64,000 nt of DNA from Haliclystus octoradiatus (taxonomy: Eukaryota > Cnidaria > Staurozoa > Stauromedusae > Haliclystidae): positions 11,908,125-11,972,124 of the forward strand of contig OU744448.1 of assembly GCA_916610825.1 (NCBI GenBank), read 5' to 3'. This document shows positions 17,552-30,608 of this stretch, piece by piece. A program made the translations under genes and the position numbers. The notes below the pieces were generated by a model, which ran no database searches, was not told the DNA's origin, and worked only from the letters and a program-made list of their open reading frames with translations. How positions within the stretch are numbered: the first letter of the stretch is position 1; each line of letters opens with the position of its first letter.

Positions 17552-20500
17552 GTAAAGACCCAGGTACTGTTTGTGTGTTCATCTCGCTTCGCTTCACTTC
17601 TTTGAACAAACATTATTCTAAATGCTTTCCAGTCTAGCGACTTTATTTCTTGCTTTTACAATGTACATTTGATTACACCGTTTTGTTTTAGATTATTTTT
17701 TTGCTATCTTATGTTTTTTTCACGTGTTGCCGTTTTATTCTTGTTTCTCATGTTTAAAGTTTTGACCGTTTGATTGTTCACTTACTTTTTCAGGACATGG
17801 TGGAGTAAACCAACTTGGTGGTCTTTTTGTCAATGGCCGGCCATTACCAGAACCTGTTCGACGTAGGATTGTTGAATTAGCTCACCAAGGAGTCCGTCCT
17901 TGCGACATTTCAAGGCAGTTGAGAGTCTCCCATGGTTGTGTTAGTAAAATTCTTGGACGTTACTATGAAACTGGCTCCATCAAACCAGGCGTTATCGGTG
18001 GTAGTAAGCCAAAGGTTGCTACTCCGTGTGTTGTTACGAAAATTGCGGAATACAAGAGAGCCAACCCTACAATGTTTGCATGGGAAATACGCGACAGGCT
18101 TCTTTCCGACCAAGTTTGTGATAACGAAAATGTTCCCAGTGTGAGTTCAATAAACAGAATTGTGCGGAATAGAATTCATAGTGTTGGAAAAGAAACACAA
18201 CAAGGCGGGCAAACATCAATGCAAGAAATGTTGAAACACGAACAAGTACAGATCTTAAGTCCAATGGCTGCTAGCTTTCCTGGTCCAATCCATGCACAAT
18301 TACCAAGAGCTGGTGGTTCATACTCAATTAGTGGAATTCTTGGTATCGGTCAACAAATGCCGCCAACGATGATGTCTGCACCAATGAATCAAACTCACAC
18401 TGACCCTGAAAAAAAGAACGAAGATGGACGAAGTTCAACGTTACACACTTGTAAGTCTTTCTTTTCTTTCTCGTTTTCTTATCAGAGCAAAAATAGTGGT
18501 TACATGTATTCACCACTGCTTGTTAGCATTAATTATACATGTTGTTGAGGCTAACAATGTTGTTAGGTTTTAACTTGTACATCGATTTTCTATTTTTATC
18601 TTATTTCTTTCAGCTGTTTCTGATGGCTCTTCACACGAAGCTTCGACACCAACAGAAGAACACATCGACCAAAATGGAAATGTTAGTAAACGCCAAGGAA
18701 CTCGAAGGAACAGAATTAACTTCAGTCAAGAACAATTGGATAATTTAGAGCGCGCCTTTGAAAAGAACCAGTATCCAGATGCAAGTTACAGGGATGACCT
18801 GGCATCAAAAACCGACCTTTCCGAGGCAAGAGTACAGGTAGTTTTTAGAATAGTGGTGCATGTGTGCAAGGCTCTAAGTTAAGTTAAGAAGATCACTGTC
18901 AGATAATGATGCACACTTTAAGTCATTGAGACTAACTATTCAAGTCATGCCCAGTTACTGTACAAGGGGGTTATTTATGATGAAATTTGAAACTGGCAGT
19001 CATAAATGTCAGGACATAAAAATCCTGAGTCAATACCATTAAGCAATAATCAACATGATACCAGATACGATATAATTTCTTCATTGCTTGTTTGAAATAT
19101 TATATAAGCTTTGTTGTTGTTCATCTAGGTATGGTTCAGTAACAGAAGAGCCAAGATTCGAAAGCAGGATGGTAAGGACGGTCCCACTGTTAGCCAGAGT
19201 CATCAAGGCAATGGTATTCCACCCTCAAGTCTACAGATGAACCATATATACTCAATGAATTCGTTACAAGAATCAGAACGTTTTACTCCTCCAGATATTA
19301 AACCTACCTTAACAGAATTGCGTCCTGTATCTGATGGGTCACTTACTAACTTGCAAAGTATATTTATACCCAATACGCAGCATAATGGATACCAGGATAT
19401 GATGCCACCTCATACCGCAATGTCTTCCTTCTTGACACCAAGTCCACAAGCTACGTCTGTATTTACACTTGGAGTACCTAGTAATTCTGCGTCGTCAGTT
19501 GTCAACACGGGTAACAGTCACGATGGGAGTAAAACAGATACGCCGCCTCATACACCATCTGGAACGTCACCATTATCATTTTCAAGTAAGTTAGACAACG
19601 ACGAAGAAAAAGTCAAAACAAAAAAAAATCAACAGATTGCTGATACTATTAGCCTGTCCAAAGAGTCTAAATAACTTATACTTACTCATAACATTTTATA
19701 TATTATATATATTTTCAAATCTTTCAAAATTTTAATTATCATTCATAGTTCTATAAATTTTATATCTTAAATAATGTTTTTTAAGAATATTAATATTAGG
19801 GAATGGGTATATTTTTATATGGTTCACATAATTAATTTCAAATCAATTACGCCTTATATATTTTAATATGAAATTTCTTTCAGTATTGCATATTCTGAAT
19901 CTTGAAATTCATGTAACAACATCATCTCTTTATCAATGCTAACCATTTCTTACTAACATACTAACCTTGATTTACCCTCTTAATAGATTCGTCAACAATG
20001 ATCGATAGCAATGTGGTATCGTTCAACTCCCTGTCTCACACATTCAGCTTGCCTCCTGTTAGTACACTAACCAAAGCTAATATTGATTCATCCGGTCATT
20101 ACGGAACTAATCCACCCAGTTATCCACAGTTTCCAGCTGAACAATGGCTAAGATTCCAAGGACAGAATCCTATGGGACGACCGATATTGCTCCCTGCAAA
20201 TTGGTACGTATCTATATATTTACTTTCTTTGACCTATACTATATAATATTGTTTGCAATTTACTTCTTCAGATAGCTAGATGCAAGTTACCTACAATTTT
20301 CTGTAGGCTATCATTGCCATATGTGCTAACTGACTACTGTACTACAATAGTGGACGGAAACATATGTACATTATTAGTAATAGGTCCCAATCACAAGACT
20401 GTTTGATCCCAATAGGCAGTGATCTACCTTAACTTTCTAATCAATCCTTCTAGTGTCCTAATTTCTATGACTCTAGTAACGTTAGTAAACAGAAAGTACG

Positions 20501-22629
20501 GTAGTAGGGATAGGGCCAGTTCAATATGACCATTGAAGACAGGTGGGATTGATTAATGTGACCACTACAAACAGGTTGTAGGAAATCTGTGAAGGGGAGT
20601 GTTATCATAATGGTGGCACCACATGATCAGTTAATAAACAGTTGAAAGGAATGTGCTCATATAGAGAGATATAGCTTTTGATAAGAGAACAATCACAATG
20701 GTTCTATTCAACCCTCTTGGTTCTACATTCATCTCGTCATGATGTGTCTACTCGATAAAAGTTATTATGCAAACAAATTTAAAGAGTTTAAAATAGACAG
20801 CAGTTTTAATATTGTTTTTGATGTTATTGTGGAACAAGCGAGGCTACGAAAATGCAAATTGCTACTAACGGTATGTAAATTTCATGAAATTATGAAATCT
20901 GTCCCCAGATATCCAAGAGTTTCAAACACTCCTGGCTCTTCAAATGCATGCGAGAGAGAACAGTCCTAATTGTATCTTTTAAATCCTTTATGTTTGGAAC
21001 AGTAGCTAGATACCATTTTGAAAAAGAAATAGAGGTATCCCTCTATATTTTTTCAACAACAAAAAAGGAGATTATAGGGAACTTGTTACTACATGGTGAA
21101 AAGGAAATTAAGTACAAATTATATCACATGCTGTTGTAACAACATAATAATTTAAATCACACTGCTGTTGCCATGGCGACGTTTTATCAGTATGAAAATA
21201 ATTTACCTTAAGGAAGTACTTAAATATGTTGACTAGTCAAGAAATTTATGAAGTTTTTGCCCCCTACAAATTTGAATACCGGTATTTATTTTGAATTTCA
21301 CGTATTATAATTTTTCTAATATTTTTATCACTGACTGTCTGTAAAAATTAGTATCTTTCCTCTGAAAAATGACGGGGTGATTTCGAACCCCAAAAATATC
21401 CCAAAATTAATATGTGCACATCCCATTTTTTCCTGGAAAATGAAGTTCTTCACGTCTAAATACTATTCTGAATATTAAAAAAATTCAATTGAAGGAAAAT
21501 GCTGGCTCGACTGTTCTAAACCTTCTCAATTGACAAAGAAAAATGTTTTTCATTTGTAGACCGTCAGTAGATGAGTTGATTATAGTTCTAGAACTGATGA
21601 TGAAACATTCATTCATTCATCCCAAAAATGATATCCCAGAAACCTGCAGACTGAGTAGATACTGAACGACTTGAATCAGAAAATTAGGAAAGACTATACA
21701 GCTTCATCTTCCTTCATGTTGATTTACCTTGCAAGGTAGCTTGTTCAGATAATAAGGTCTATAACCGTCTCTTATCATAAATGGATTTTACCGATAAGGA
21801 GGCTATTTGTAGAAAATATGTGAAAAACTACCATAACATTCCCGACAGTCAACTTTTTTCCTTACAAGGGCTGGAGTATATACCATATGAATGATCCTAG
21901 TATGTATGCTCTTACTATAAGTATACTCTTGATTGCTCTGTGGTGATGCAAATGTGTTAAACTGAAATGCAATAATGTATTCTGATGTAGGACTGTATGG
22001 ACAGAGGTAGAATGTTTAGATATAATGTATGATGTAATTGTCATTTTGATGTAGCTGAGGTATTGATGTGTTAGTTGTATGGTTATTGGGAATGGTTGAA
22101 TGGGAATATCTGCCCGTGAGAGTGGGTTTCTATGTGAGATTTATACCGTAGATAAATGATATTACAGATTGTAAATCAGGTATGGAGTTGTGTTGTGATG
22201 TTGTGTTGATATTAATCCGTTTCAATCCCCCTACCAAGATTCTTTTTACATGCACACAGGGTCTGATAAAATACTTTTAGTTTGACTGTAATTTTGACTT
22301 TCTAAATTATTAGAGGTTTACGCGACCATCACTTCTAAATATGGGTGTACTTGTTATAAAAATAGATTAACTAAAGTAGTCTTTCAACTTTCTTTCAAAA
22401 AAAGAAAAGGAATGACATTTTATTCTGATTATGAAAACTTGCTTTCCCTCTATATTTTTGAAAGCCATCTAGGACACTAAGTCCCAGAGTCCCCCTTTGT
22501 GTGGAACCCCTACAATCACCTGTTGTAAGTGGTCAGCCACAGAATGACAGCATTTTTAATTTTGTTTTAATCAGGCAACAAAGCATTCCTCAGCAACCAT
22601 CACCTCAAAATTTAGAACATTCAAAGTAG
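17539..22629 (+). CDS. PaxB: PaxB-type (Pax2/5/8-like) transcription factor with full homeodomain
   Basis: Six coding exons join in phase: 17539-17551, 17794-18450, 18614-18837, 19129-19585, 19987-20203, 22575-22629, giving 540 residues. Exon 1 encodes only MAHA plus one base, then an intron precedes the paired domain, as in Pax2/5/8 genes. The paired domain (about residues 5-130) begins [19 protein letters not shown] and has Q42/R44/H47 in the recognition helix ([14 protein letters not shown]), the Pax2/5/8 rather than Pax6 state. An octapeptide YSISGILG lies at 181-188. A complete 60-residue homeodomain lies at 253-312 with VWFSNRRAK, Ser at position 50 and Asn at 51, split by an intron between homeodomain positions 46 and 47. 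The Ser/Thr/Pro-rich remainder (for example [11 protein letters not shown]) is a likely transactivation region. It is a nuclear DNA-binding regulator. Start chosen because ATG-GCACACGCAG splices exactly onto the paired-domain exon. Confidence 0.93.
17794..18450 (+). CDS. PaxB: PaxB exon 2: paired domain and octapeptide
   Basis: Residues 5-223. Acceptor ctttttcag ends at 17793, donor GTAAGT at 18451. It contains both helix-turn-helix halves of the paired domain, ending [13 protein letters not shown], and the octapeptide at 18321-18344, the site Groucho-type corepressors bind in Pax proteins. Confidence 0.95.
18614..18837 (+). CDS. PaxB: PaxB exon 3: homeodomain positions 1-46
   Basis: Residues 224-298. 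An acidic, polar linker leads into [19 protein letters not shown] and ends at LSEARVQ. Acceptor tttctttcag; donor GTAGTT. Confidence 0.93.
19129..19585 (+). CDS. PaxB: PaxB exon 4: homeodomain recognition helix end and transactivation region
   Basis: Residues 299-450. It starts [13 protein letters not shown] and continues into a Ser/Thr/Pro-rich region. Donor GTAAGT at 19586. If that donor is not used the frame stays open to a stop at 19672-19674, predicting a shorter alternative C-terminus of 28 extra residues. Confidence 0.9.
19987..20203 (+). CDS. PaxB: PaxB exon 5
   Basis: Residues 451-522, Ser/Pro/Gln-rich. Acceptor ttaatag ends at 19986 and donor GTACGT starts at 20204. It leaves TG, completed to TGG (Trp) by exon 6. 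Confidence 0.8.
20204..22574. other. PaxB intron 5, nothing else recognised
   Basis: A 2.4 kb AT-rich intron. Short reading frames (for example 20739-20969) show no motifs. No repeat family recognised. Confidence 0.5.
22575..22629 (+). CDS. PaxB: PaxB exon 6, terminal
   Basis: Acceptor ttttaatcag ends at 22574. It encodes a short Gln/Pro-rich tail ([17 protein letters not shown]) and a TAG stop at 22627-22629. Phase fit with exon 5 and matching composition support it, but a 55-base exon found by eye is less certain than the rest. Confidence 0.65.
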
Positions 22630-23518
22630 GAAATCACTATCAATGGTCTATTATGAATGTTAGCAGATGCTATGCTTACAAATGTACAAAAGAGCTGTGT
22701 TTCGTATCATGAAAACATGTCTATAAGATGATAGCTGAACACCTGGCAGGAATTAGGAGAAATTGAGTTCATATGTATATTTTTATTTCAATTATCACAA
22801 ACAAAAATTTTGGATGGCCAGTATTAGTTTAGCAACATTGGACAGTAAAAAGCATTTTCAATTGAGAAGAAATTATTTTTGGAACATATTACATATTATT
22901 TATGACATCGATTCAAAATAAGATGACATTTGTATTTAAAAGTGTCAGTTGCACAGTACTGACGTTTATCTAGTATAATTCAGTTATGTGTATATGATTT
23001 GCCTATACTACTGAGAGAACAAATTATATTTTCTATTATTTTTGCTACACTTATTTTATAACTTCAAATTATTATTTAATGTGTGACTATTTTCTATAAA
23101 TAGTATTATTTCTATTTTTATCCATATTTATAACTAATTCATAAAGACATAATACAAAGAAAAAAGATATGAAACAATATAACTGATTGTGTTTTTGAAT
23201 ATATTTAAATGTTGTAACTGCCAAAGTTACTAACATGATCAATTGATCATACACACTGACTATCAAGTCAAGTTCACTCTTGTATCATTTGACGATACAT
23301 GTTCTAGATATATATGCCTACGCGACTATTTCATAAATCAAAACATAGCGTTATGGTTTTGAAGTACAAACTTAACCCAATAATTATTTCTTTCAAAAAC
23401 TATTTACTACAATCAAATAAATTTGAATTATTTCACTCTATAATAAAAATATTTTACAAAATCAAAAAATGGATAAAGTATAAAATGCCTATATTAAAAG
23501 CAGTCGTTCTAATGCCTG
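22630..23518. other. PaxB 3' UTR and spacer
   Basis: AT-rich sequence between the PaxB stop and the stop of the converging minus-strand gene. No confident polyadenylation signal was picked for PaxB. Confidence 0.4.
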
Positions 23519-24108
23519 CTAAATTTTGATTACGTCAGGCAATAATAATTTTGTTGGGCTTTCAACCATTTGAACACATTCTATGTCCAAGGTTGTGTCA
23601 GGGGAGATGTTCTCGTAGCTTATGTTGTCATCGTTATCTTCATCCAAACATTGGGTTGGTATGGCTTGGTACGCAGAAGTGGAGCTGAAGGAGGCAAACT
23701 GATGAAACGTCATTTCAGATATAAACAATTAAAAGCGACACCGCTAAAGGCAAAGTTTGTAGTTGATTCAAAATAGATTTATTGCAATTAACTGAGGCTT
23801 AACGTCCACAGCATAGTGTTTTGCAATTCGATAGAATCACACATTCTACATGTCATGCAGCTATGAAATGTGATTATTTGGTCATTCACCACATCAAATA
23901 TTGTGAATGACATTGTGAATGGTTAATCTATCATTCTAGTTAGTGCCATGCATTCAGTATATTATTCAGCTACTTAGAATTAATTAATATCATTTGGAAA
24001 AAGGATGAGTATAGGCTTACCTCTGCTGTACCGTTCCCGTTGATGGCATCGGACTTCTTGAAGGAGATTGATGGTTTGAGATCACGGCGATACTCTGTCT
24101 TTTTCCAG
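23519..24108 (-). CDS. 3' end of an unidentified minus-strand gene (two exons)
   Basis: Exon 24108-24021 has acceptor ctaatccag before it and donor GTAAGC after it. Exon 23698-23519 has acceptor tttcatcag and stop TAG at 23521-23519. They join in phase. The first encodes WKKTEYRRDLKPSISFKK; the second an acidic, Ser/Asp-rich tail with DEDNDDNISYENISP and ending LLLPDVIKI. No domain is recognised; the basic-then-acidic polar pattern would suit a cytoplasmic receptor tail. Upstream exons were not found between 24.2 and 30.4 kb, where a LINE and a long microsatellite have inserted. It could be a pseudogene remnant. Confidence 0.4.
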
Positions 24109-24479
24109 CTGGATTAGAAAATAAGGAAGACAAATGTTACATTTCTTGAATTTAATTTATTTGGTATGAGGGAGCTATGGCAATAACCCAGATTCCTGTT
24201 TTTATTGCAAATATAAAAAGTTTTCTAAGGACAAAATTTATTTTATCACACATCAAAATCAAATGCGGAAAGTAATATTGAATTATATTACAACAATGGC
24301 AACATTACCACGAATTGAAAACTTTTGTCAACAATGTATATTCAATTCTACATGCTACCATGCTACCAGAGTGACTGACTTGTGCTTGGTTGGGATATTA
24401 GAAAGAATAATTAACTGATTTATGATTCAACTATTGGAAAGTACAGTAAAATTTTCATATGGGAAAAAATAATACTATC

Positions 24480-24675
24480 TTTTCATGAACAGTTCACCAT
24501 TTAACAATTGGACAAATTGACGAATGATGAATATTTCATGAAATGCAAATGCATCAGATTTAATGTGTCATCTTAGGCTGATCAAATTTCAACAAACTGT
24601 TCATGAAAAGTAAATAAGCACTTAGACTATTCACAACATTATTGTGAGTTCATGAAATTTTCATGTAGCAGGGGC
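24480..24675. repeat. TTCATGAA-type palindromic repeat cluster, copy 3
   Basis: Several TTCATGAA/TTCATGAAC motifs with CACCATTTAAC, ending TTCATGTAGCAGGGG. It resembles the clusters in the TTC29-like and ATP7 introns. Confidence 0.55.
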
Positions 24676-24814
24676 TATAATATTGTGTATGAATTATAAT
24701 AATAGTTTAATTTATTTCCATTCGCATTCTACTACATGTGAGTACATACAGCAGTTGCCAAAATAGGCATGTTTTACAGAATGGCGAGATAAAGAATTAA
24801 GAATCTATAATATC

Positions 24815-26165
24815 AACATAAATATCACATCGGCCTTTTTCTTGACCTGAAAAAAGCATTTGATACTGTGTCTCATAACCTTCTTCTGAAAAAGCTATGG
24901 CATTATGGTTTCCGTGGTAACTCCTTTGCATGGATAAAAAATTATTTGGAAAACAGGAAACAGCTTGTCGTTTTTAACGGTTGTTTTTCAGATCTTCAAT
25001 CAATATCTTGTGGTGTGCCTCAAGGAAGTATCCTTGGACCACTCCTTTTCCTTATTTTTATTAATGACTTTCCTTCTTCTACTGAATTTTGTACAAGCTT
25101 ATTTGCTGATGATACAACCCTTCAAATGTCCTCTAACAATTTATCAGAACTTGAAACAAAAGCAAATATGGAACTTTTCAAAGTATCAAAATGGTTTTCT
25201 GACAATCAGCTGACTTTACATCCAGCAAATTCCAAATTCATACTATTCTCAAATTCCAACAAACAACCTGAAATGATTCTAAAACTCAATAATATTGCTA
25301 TCAACAAATGTCATTCTGTCAAATTTTTAGGTGTTTTAGTGGACACAAAACTAAATTGGCATGAGCACATAAATAATGTTTGCTCCCGTATTAGGAAGAA
25401 CATTTACACACTGATCCGTCTAAAAACTTCCTTACTGCTCGTCACAAACTGCAGATTTACCAAGCTGTGATTAATCCACATCTACAATATTGCCTTGCTA
25501 TTTGGGGTAATAGTTCTGCCATGTCGAAAGTTTGCAAACTTAAAAAAAAAAATGTATCCGTGTCATCCTCAACTCTCCATACAACGCTCACAGTGAACCA
25601 ATTTTCAAAAGATTGGGTCTTTTGAAGATTGGTGATCTTTTTAAAGTTCGTATATGCTCCATTATGTTTAAGGTAATTTACAAGAAGTGCCCTCCTATCA
25701 TACAGGACATGTTCTCTTTTATAGAGGAGCGATACCGTCATCACAACTTCTTTGTCGTGCCTTTTGCTAAGACCAGCCATCTCCAAAATTTGCCATGCTA
25801 CATTTTCCCCTATATTTGGAACAGTTTCAACTGGACTTTCAGTATCAATTGCTCGAGAAAACTATTTCTTTCTAAATTGAAAGATAGCCTCATTGAAAAA
25901 TATTACAATGTGTGCACTGTGAATGATTGCTATGTGTGCTCATCATAAATAAAAAATATATAATTTCTACAAATTTTAACTTTTATTTTACTGTATCCGT
26001 AACATCCTGGTGTTATCTTAATATTTTGTATTATGCTGAAATTAATTAGCTTACATATAATTGGAAATATTTTATACTTTTAAAACTTTTTTGATTTACT
26101 ATTTTTGCTACCTCTTTTATTTTATTTTATTTTATTTTTTGTATTGTTTTGTATAATACTTTAAT
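24815..26165 (+). mobile_element. 5'-truncated LINE (non-LTR retrotransposon)
   Basis: Starts inside the reverse transcriptase domain. Visible motifs are [40 protein letters not shown] (catalytic Asp pair near 25103-25114) and KFLGVLVDTKLNW. A frameshift near 25430-25550 separates a C-terminal frame (25613-25948). The 3' end runs into T-rich repeats. The family resembles Jockey/CR1/L2-type elements; the clade cannot be fixed by eye. Endonuclease and 5' parts are missing, so it is dead. Confidence 0.9.
24868..25948 (+). pseudogene. LINE reverse transcriptase, frameshifted
   Basis: The open segment 24868-25470 holds the RT palm with FADD. After one or more frameshifts, 25613-25948 holds the LINE C-terminal region (RLGLLKIGDLFKV upstream motif, then SFIEERYRHHNF). 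Confidence 0.85.
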
Positions 26166-26424
26166 CATTGTTAAAAACCCAATAGATTCAATTTATAAAC
26201 AGTTTTAACTTTTAACCAATAATTCTTATTAAAAAATGCTATGTAATAAATTGCCTTAACCACGTACTCCAAACAAACAAGCTCTCGTGCTTCAGGAGTC
26301 ACGCCAAACATATTATATTTATCATTGTAATTAGCTAGCCTAATATTTTGTACAGTAACTGTCATATTTGGCTCAATGCTATCTTTTGTAATTTTGTATC
26401 TTCCTTTAATATGTTTGAAATATA

Positions 26425-28579
<2,155 letters not shown>

Positions 28580-28835
28580 TCTCTTTAATGAACTGTTCAT
28601 GAACCCACAGAAAAATGTCCATGAACTGTTTATTAAAATTCAGGAAATTTCGCGTTTATGGACCAATTCATGAACCGGTTCACGAAGTGCATATAAACTC
28701 TTTGTGATTGTTAATGAACTGTTCGTGAACTTTCAAGCAATTTAACGTTCATGAACTGGTTTATGAAGTGCTCACAAACTCCCCGTGACTGATAATGAAC
28801 TGTTTATGAACTTATGAATTTTTTCTTTACAGGGG
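28580..28835. repeat. TTCATGAA-type palindromic repeat cluster, copy 4
   Basis: At least eight motifs of the TTCATGAAC / GTTCATGAAC type, including TTTAACGTTCATGAACTGG, ending TTCTTTACAGGGG. Two internal halves (AACTGTTCATGAAC… and AACTGTTCGTGAAC…) are similar to each other. Confidence 0.65.
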
Positions 28836-28925
28836 TTATGCCGAAAGTATGATGACTATGTTACGAGAAATAAGCGTTTGAGATTCAAACTTGAATGACG
28901 TCAATGTGTCTAATTTCTGGTCACA

Positions 28926-29077
28926 ATAGAATAAAATAGAATAGAATTTTATTTCAACCACATGATAAAAAAATATCTACAGACTAAAGACATTGATTTA
29001 TGAAATATGATATACAGTGGTTGACGCCATCTGTAAGTAAAATTTGCTTGTCTATTGAGAGACGCTATAGAGTTTAT
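28926..29077 (-). repeat. LINE-type 3' tail repeat, copy A
   Basis: About 150 bp nearly identical, in opposite orientation, to 45897-46051. On the minus strand it reads ATAAACTCTATAGCG … GAAATAAAATTCTATTCTATT, ending in a short TTCTA tandem tail, like the 3' terminus of a non-LTR element or its SINE. Confidence 0.7.
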
Positions 29078-30431
29078 GATTTAGATTTAGATTTACAATG
29101 GATGATTAAGTGTGAATCTTTATATTTTGAGATTTGGAAAGGTCACTTTTTATGTATATTTGTATATAATAATGTATATTTCTCAGAACATACTAAAACT
29201 TTCATCGAAAAAACCTACCAAAGTAATCAAGGCACTTGGAACAACAAGTTAAAGTTTGAAATTCAAGGTTTAATTTCTAATGCTTCCACCTGTTGTACGT
29301 GTTAAACTATCAGAATATCAAAGCTTAATTCTCAATGTACTCACAAAGTTAGACAAAAATTTCAATCCATGGAGACCTGATGACGTCATGTAGCGGCTTT
29401 ATCAAGCAACGGTGGCTTTTCTAAATCCCGGCGGCTTGCAATTCAATCACTTGACTCACTCCTCCGTTACAAAGATGTTAGGACTTTAGGCTAGGTACGG
29501 CGGTGGTGAGTGCGTTCGACTAGTGAGCAGTAAGTGCCGGTTTAAGCCATGATATGGTCATTATTCATTTCCATTATTTATGCTTCAAAGTATTTACAAG
29601 TTACTGTTTATTCATAACACGTCAGCAGGATCTTCATGATAGCAGCTGACATTCATAAACCGCAAATGTTCGATAAAGCTGCATCATTACGTCAATAGGT
29701 CTCCATGGATTGCGATTTTCCACTGCTCACAATCCAGGTGCAACCATTAGCATGGCATTTTATAGCCTTCTAATCATTATTTGTTAACAACTTCAAGTTG
29801 TGCCAATCTTAAATGCAAAAAATTATCCTAAATTCTAAATAATCAAACAGTCCATGTATCGGTACGTCTTAACTATCCAATTCTGTTATTGCCAAATGAG
29901 CCTTTGCTCTGGTTAAATCTTGACATATAAAAGAGAGTTGCTTCAAACGTATGTACCCTAATAACTCTCCAAATTCTCCATCAAAATGTATGAAAGTAGT
30001 ATCATTTGAATCCCTGTGTTTTGATCTGTGTTTTTATATCCCTTTCTGTCTGTTTTATTTTCGTTTTTTACTCTTACTCTATATTTTTGGTATCGAAACA
30101 AAATATATCTTTTCATTTTGCTGTCTTTGCAGCTTTGAGTTATAACTGCTATTGTTTGTGAGGGATCTCCCCAATCCAGCTCAGCAACGCGGGCAACTCA
30201 TTGCTAGTATTGTATATTTATGGGGTCACACTTACTATTCAATAAAATTTAATGTTTGTGGTTACGAATACAATAGAAGAGAAGTGTATACTTTAAGTTA
30301 ACATTAGTAAAAATAGGTTATCTGCCTCATCCAGGAGACACAGTTTATTTTAATAATAATTTTTAGTTTGCCATACTAATAAATATACAAATTAATTGAT
30401 TTAATACTTGATCATTAGCTGATATTACGTG
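29078..30431. other. Stretch downstream of ATP7, nothing recognised
   Basis: AT-rich. Short open frames (for example 29951-30145) show no recognisable motif. Confidence 0.4.
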
Positions 30432-30437
30432 TTTATT
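30432..30437 (-). terminator. Candidate ATP7 polyadenylation signal (AATAAA)
   Basis: AATAAA on the minus strand about 65 bases after the predicted ATP7 stop codon. Position is plausible, but the hexamer is common in AT-rich DNA. Confidence 0.35.
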
Positions 30438-30502
30438 GTTTTAATTGTTTATACAATTGATGTTAATTAAATTACTAGAATAAATAACTAATTTAAGTTC
30501 TG

Positions 30503-30608
30503 TTATTTTAATATTTTTATGTTTGTCAGTTCATCGTCAGTCATAGCTTGTCGTTTGTCACGGTAGGATCTGTCAAAATTTCTAAGTTCTTTTGGCATCA
30601 GATTTTCC
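30503..30608 (-). CDS. ATP7: ATP7 exon 18: short cytoplasmic tail
   Basis: Acceptor attattccag; first G completes the split Arg codon of exon 17. Encodes a polar tail starting [18 protein letters not shown] and ending TNIKILK, stop TAA at 30505-30503. Supported by phase and charged composition; no homologue recalled. Confidence 0.6.

Noticed and set aside
16986..17605. Overlapping plus-strand reading frames before Pax
   Set aside because: No motifs; they overlap the region that serves as Pax 5' UTR and exon 1, and frame length reflects local base composition.
28580..28835. Regularly spaced TTCATGAA motifs considered as a CRISPR-like array
   Set aside because: Eukaryotic context, irregular spacing, palindromic degenerate units and dispersed copies elsewhere in the window.
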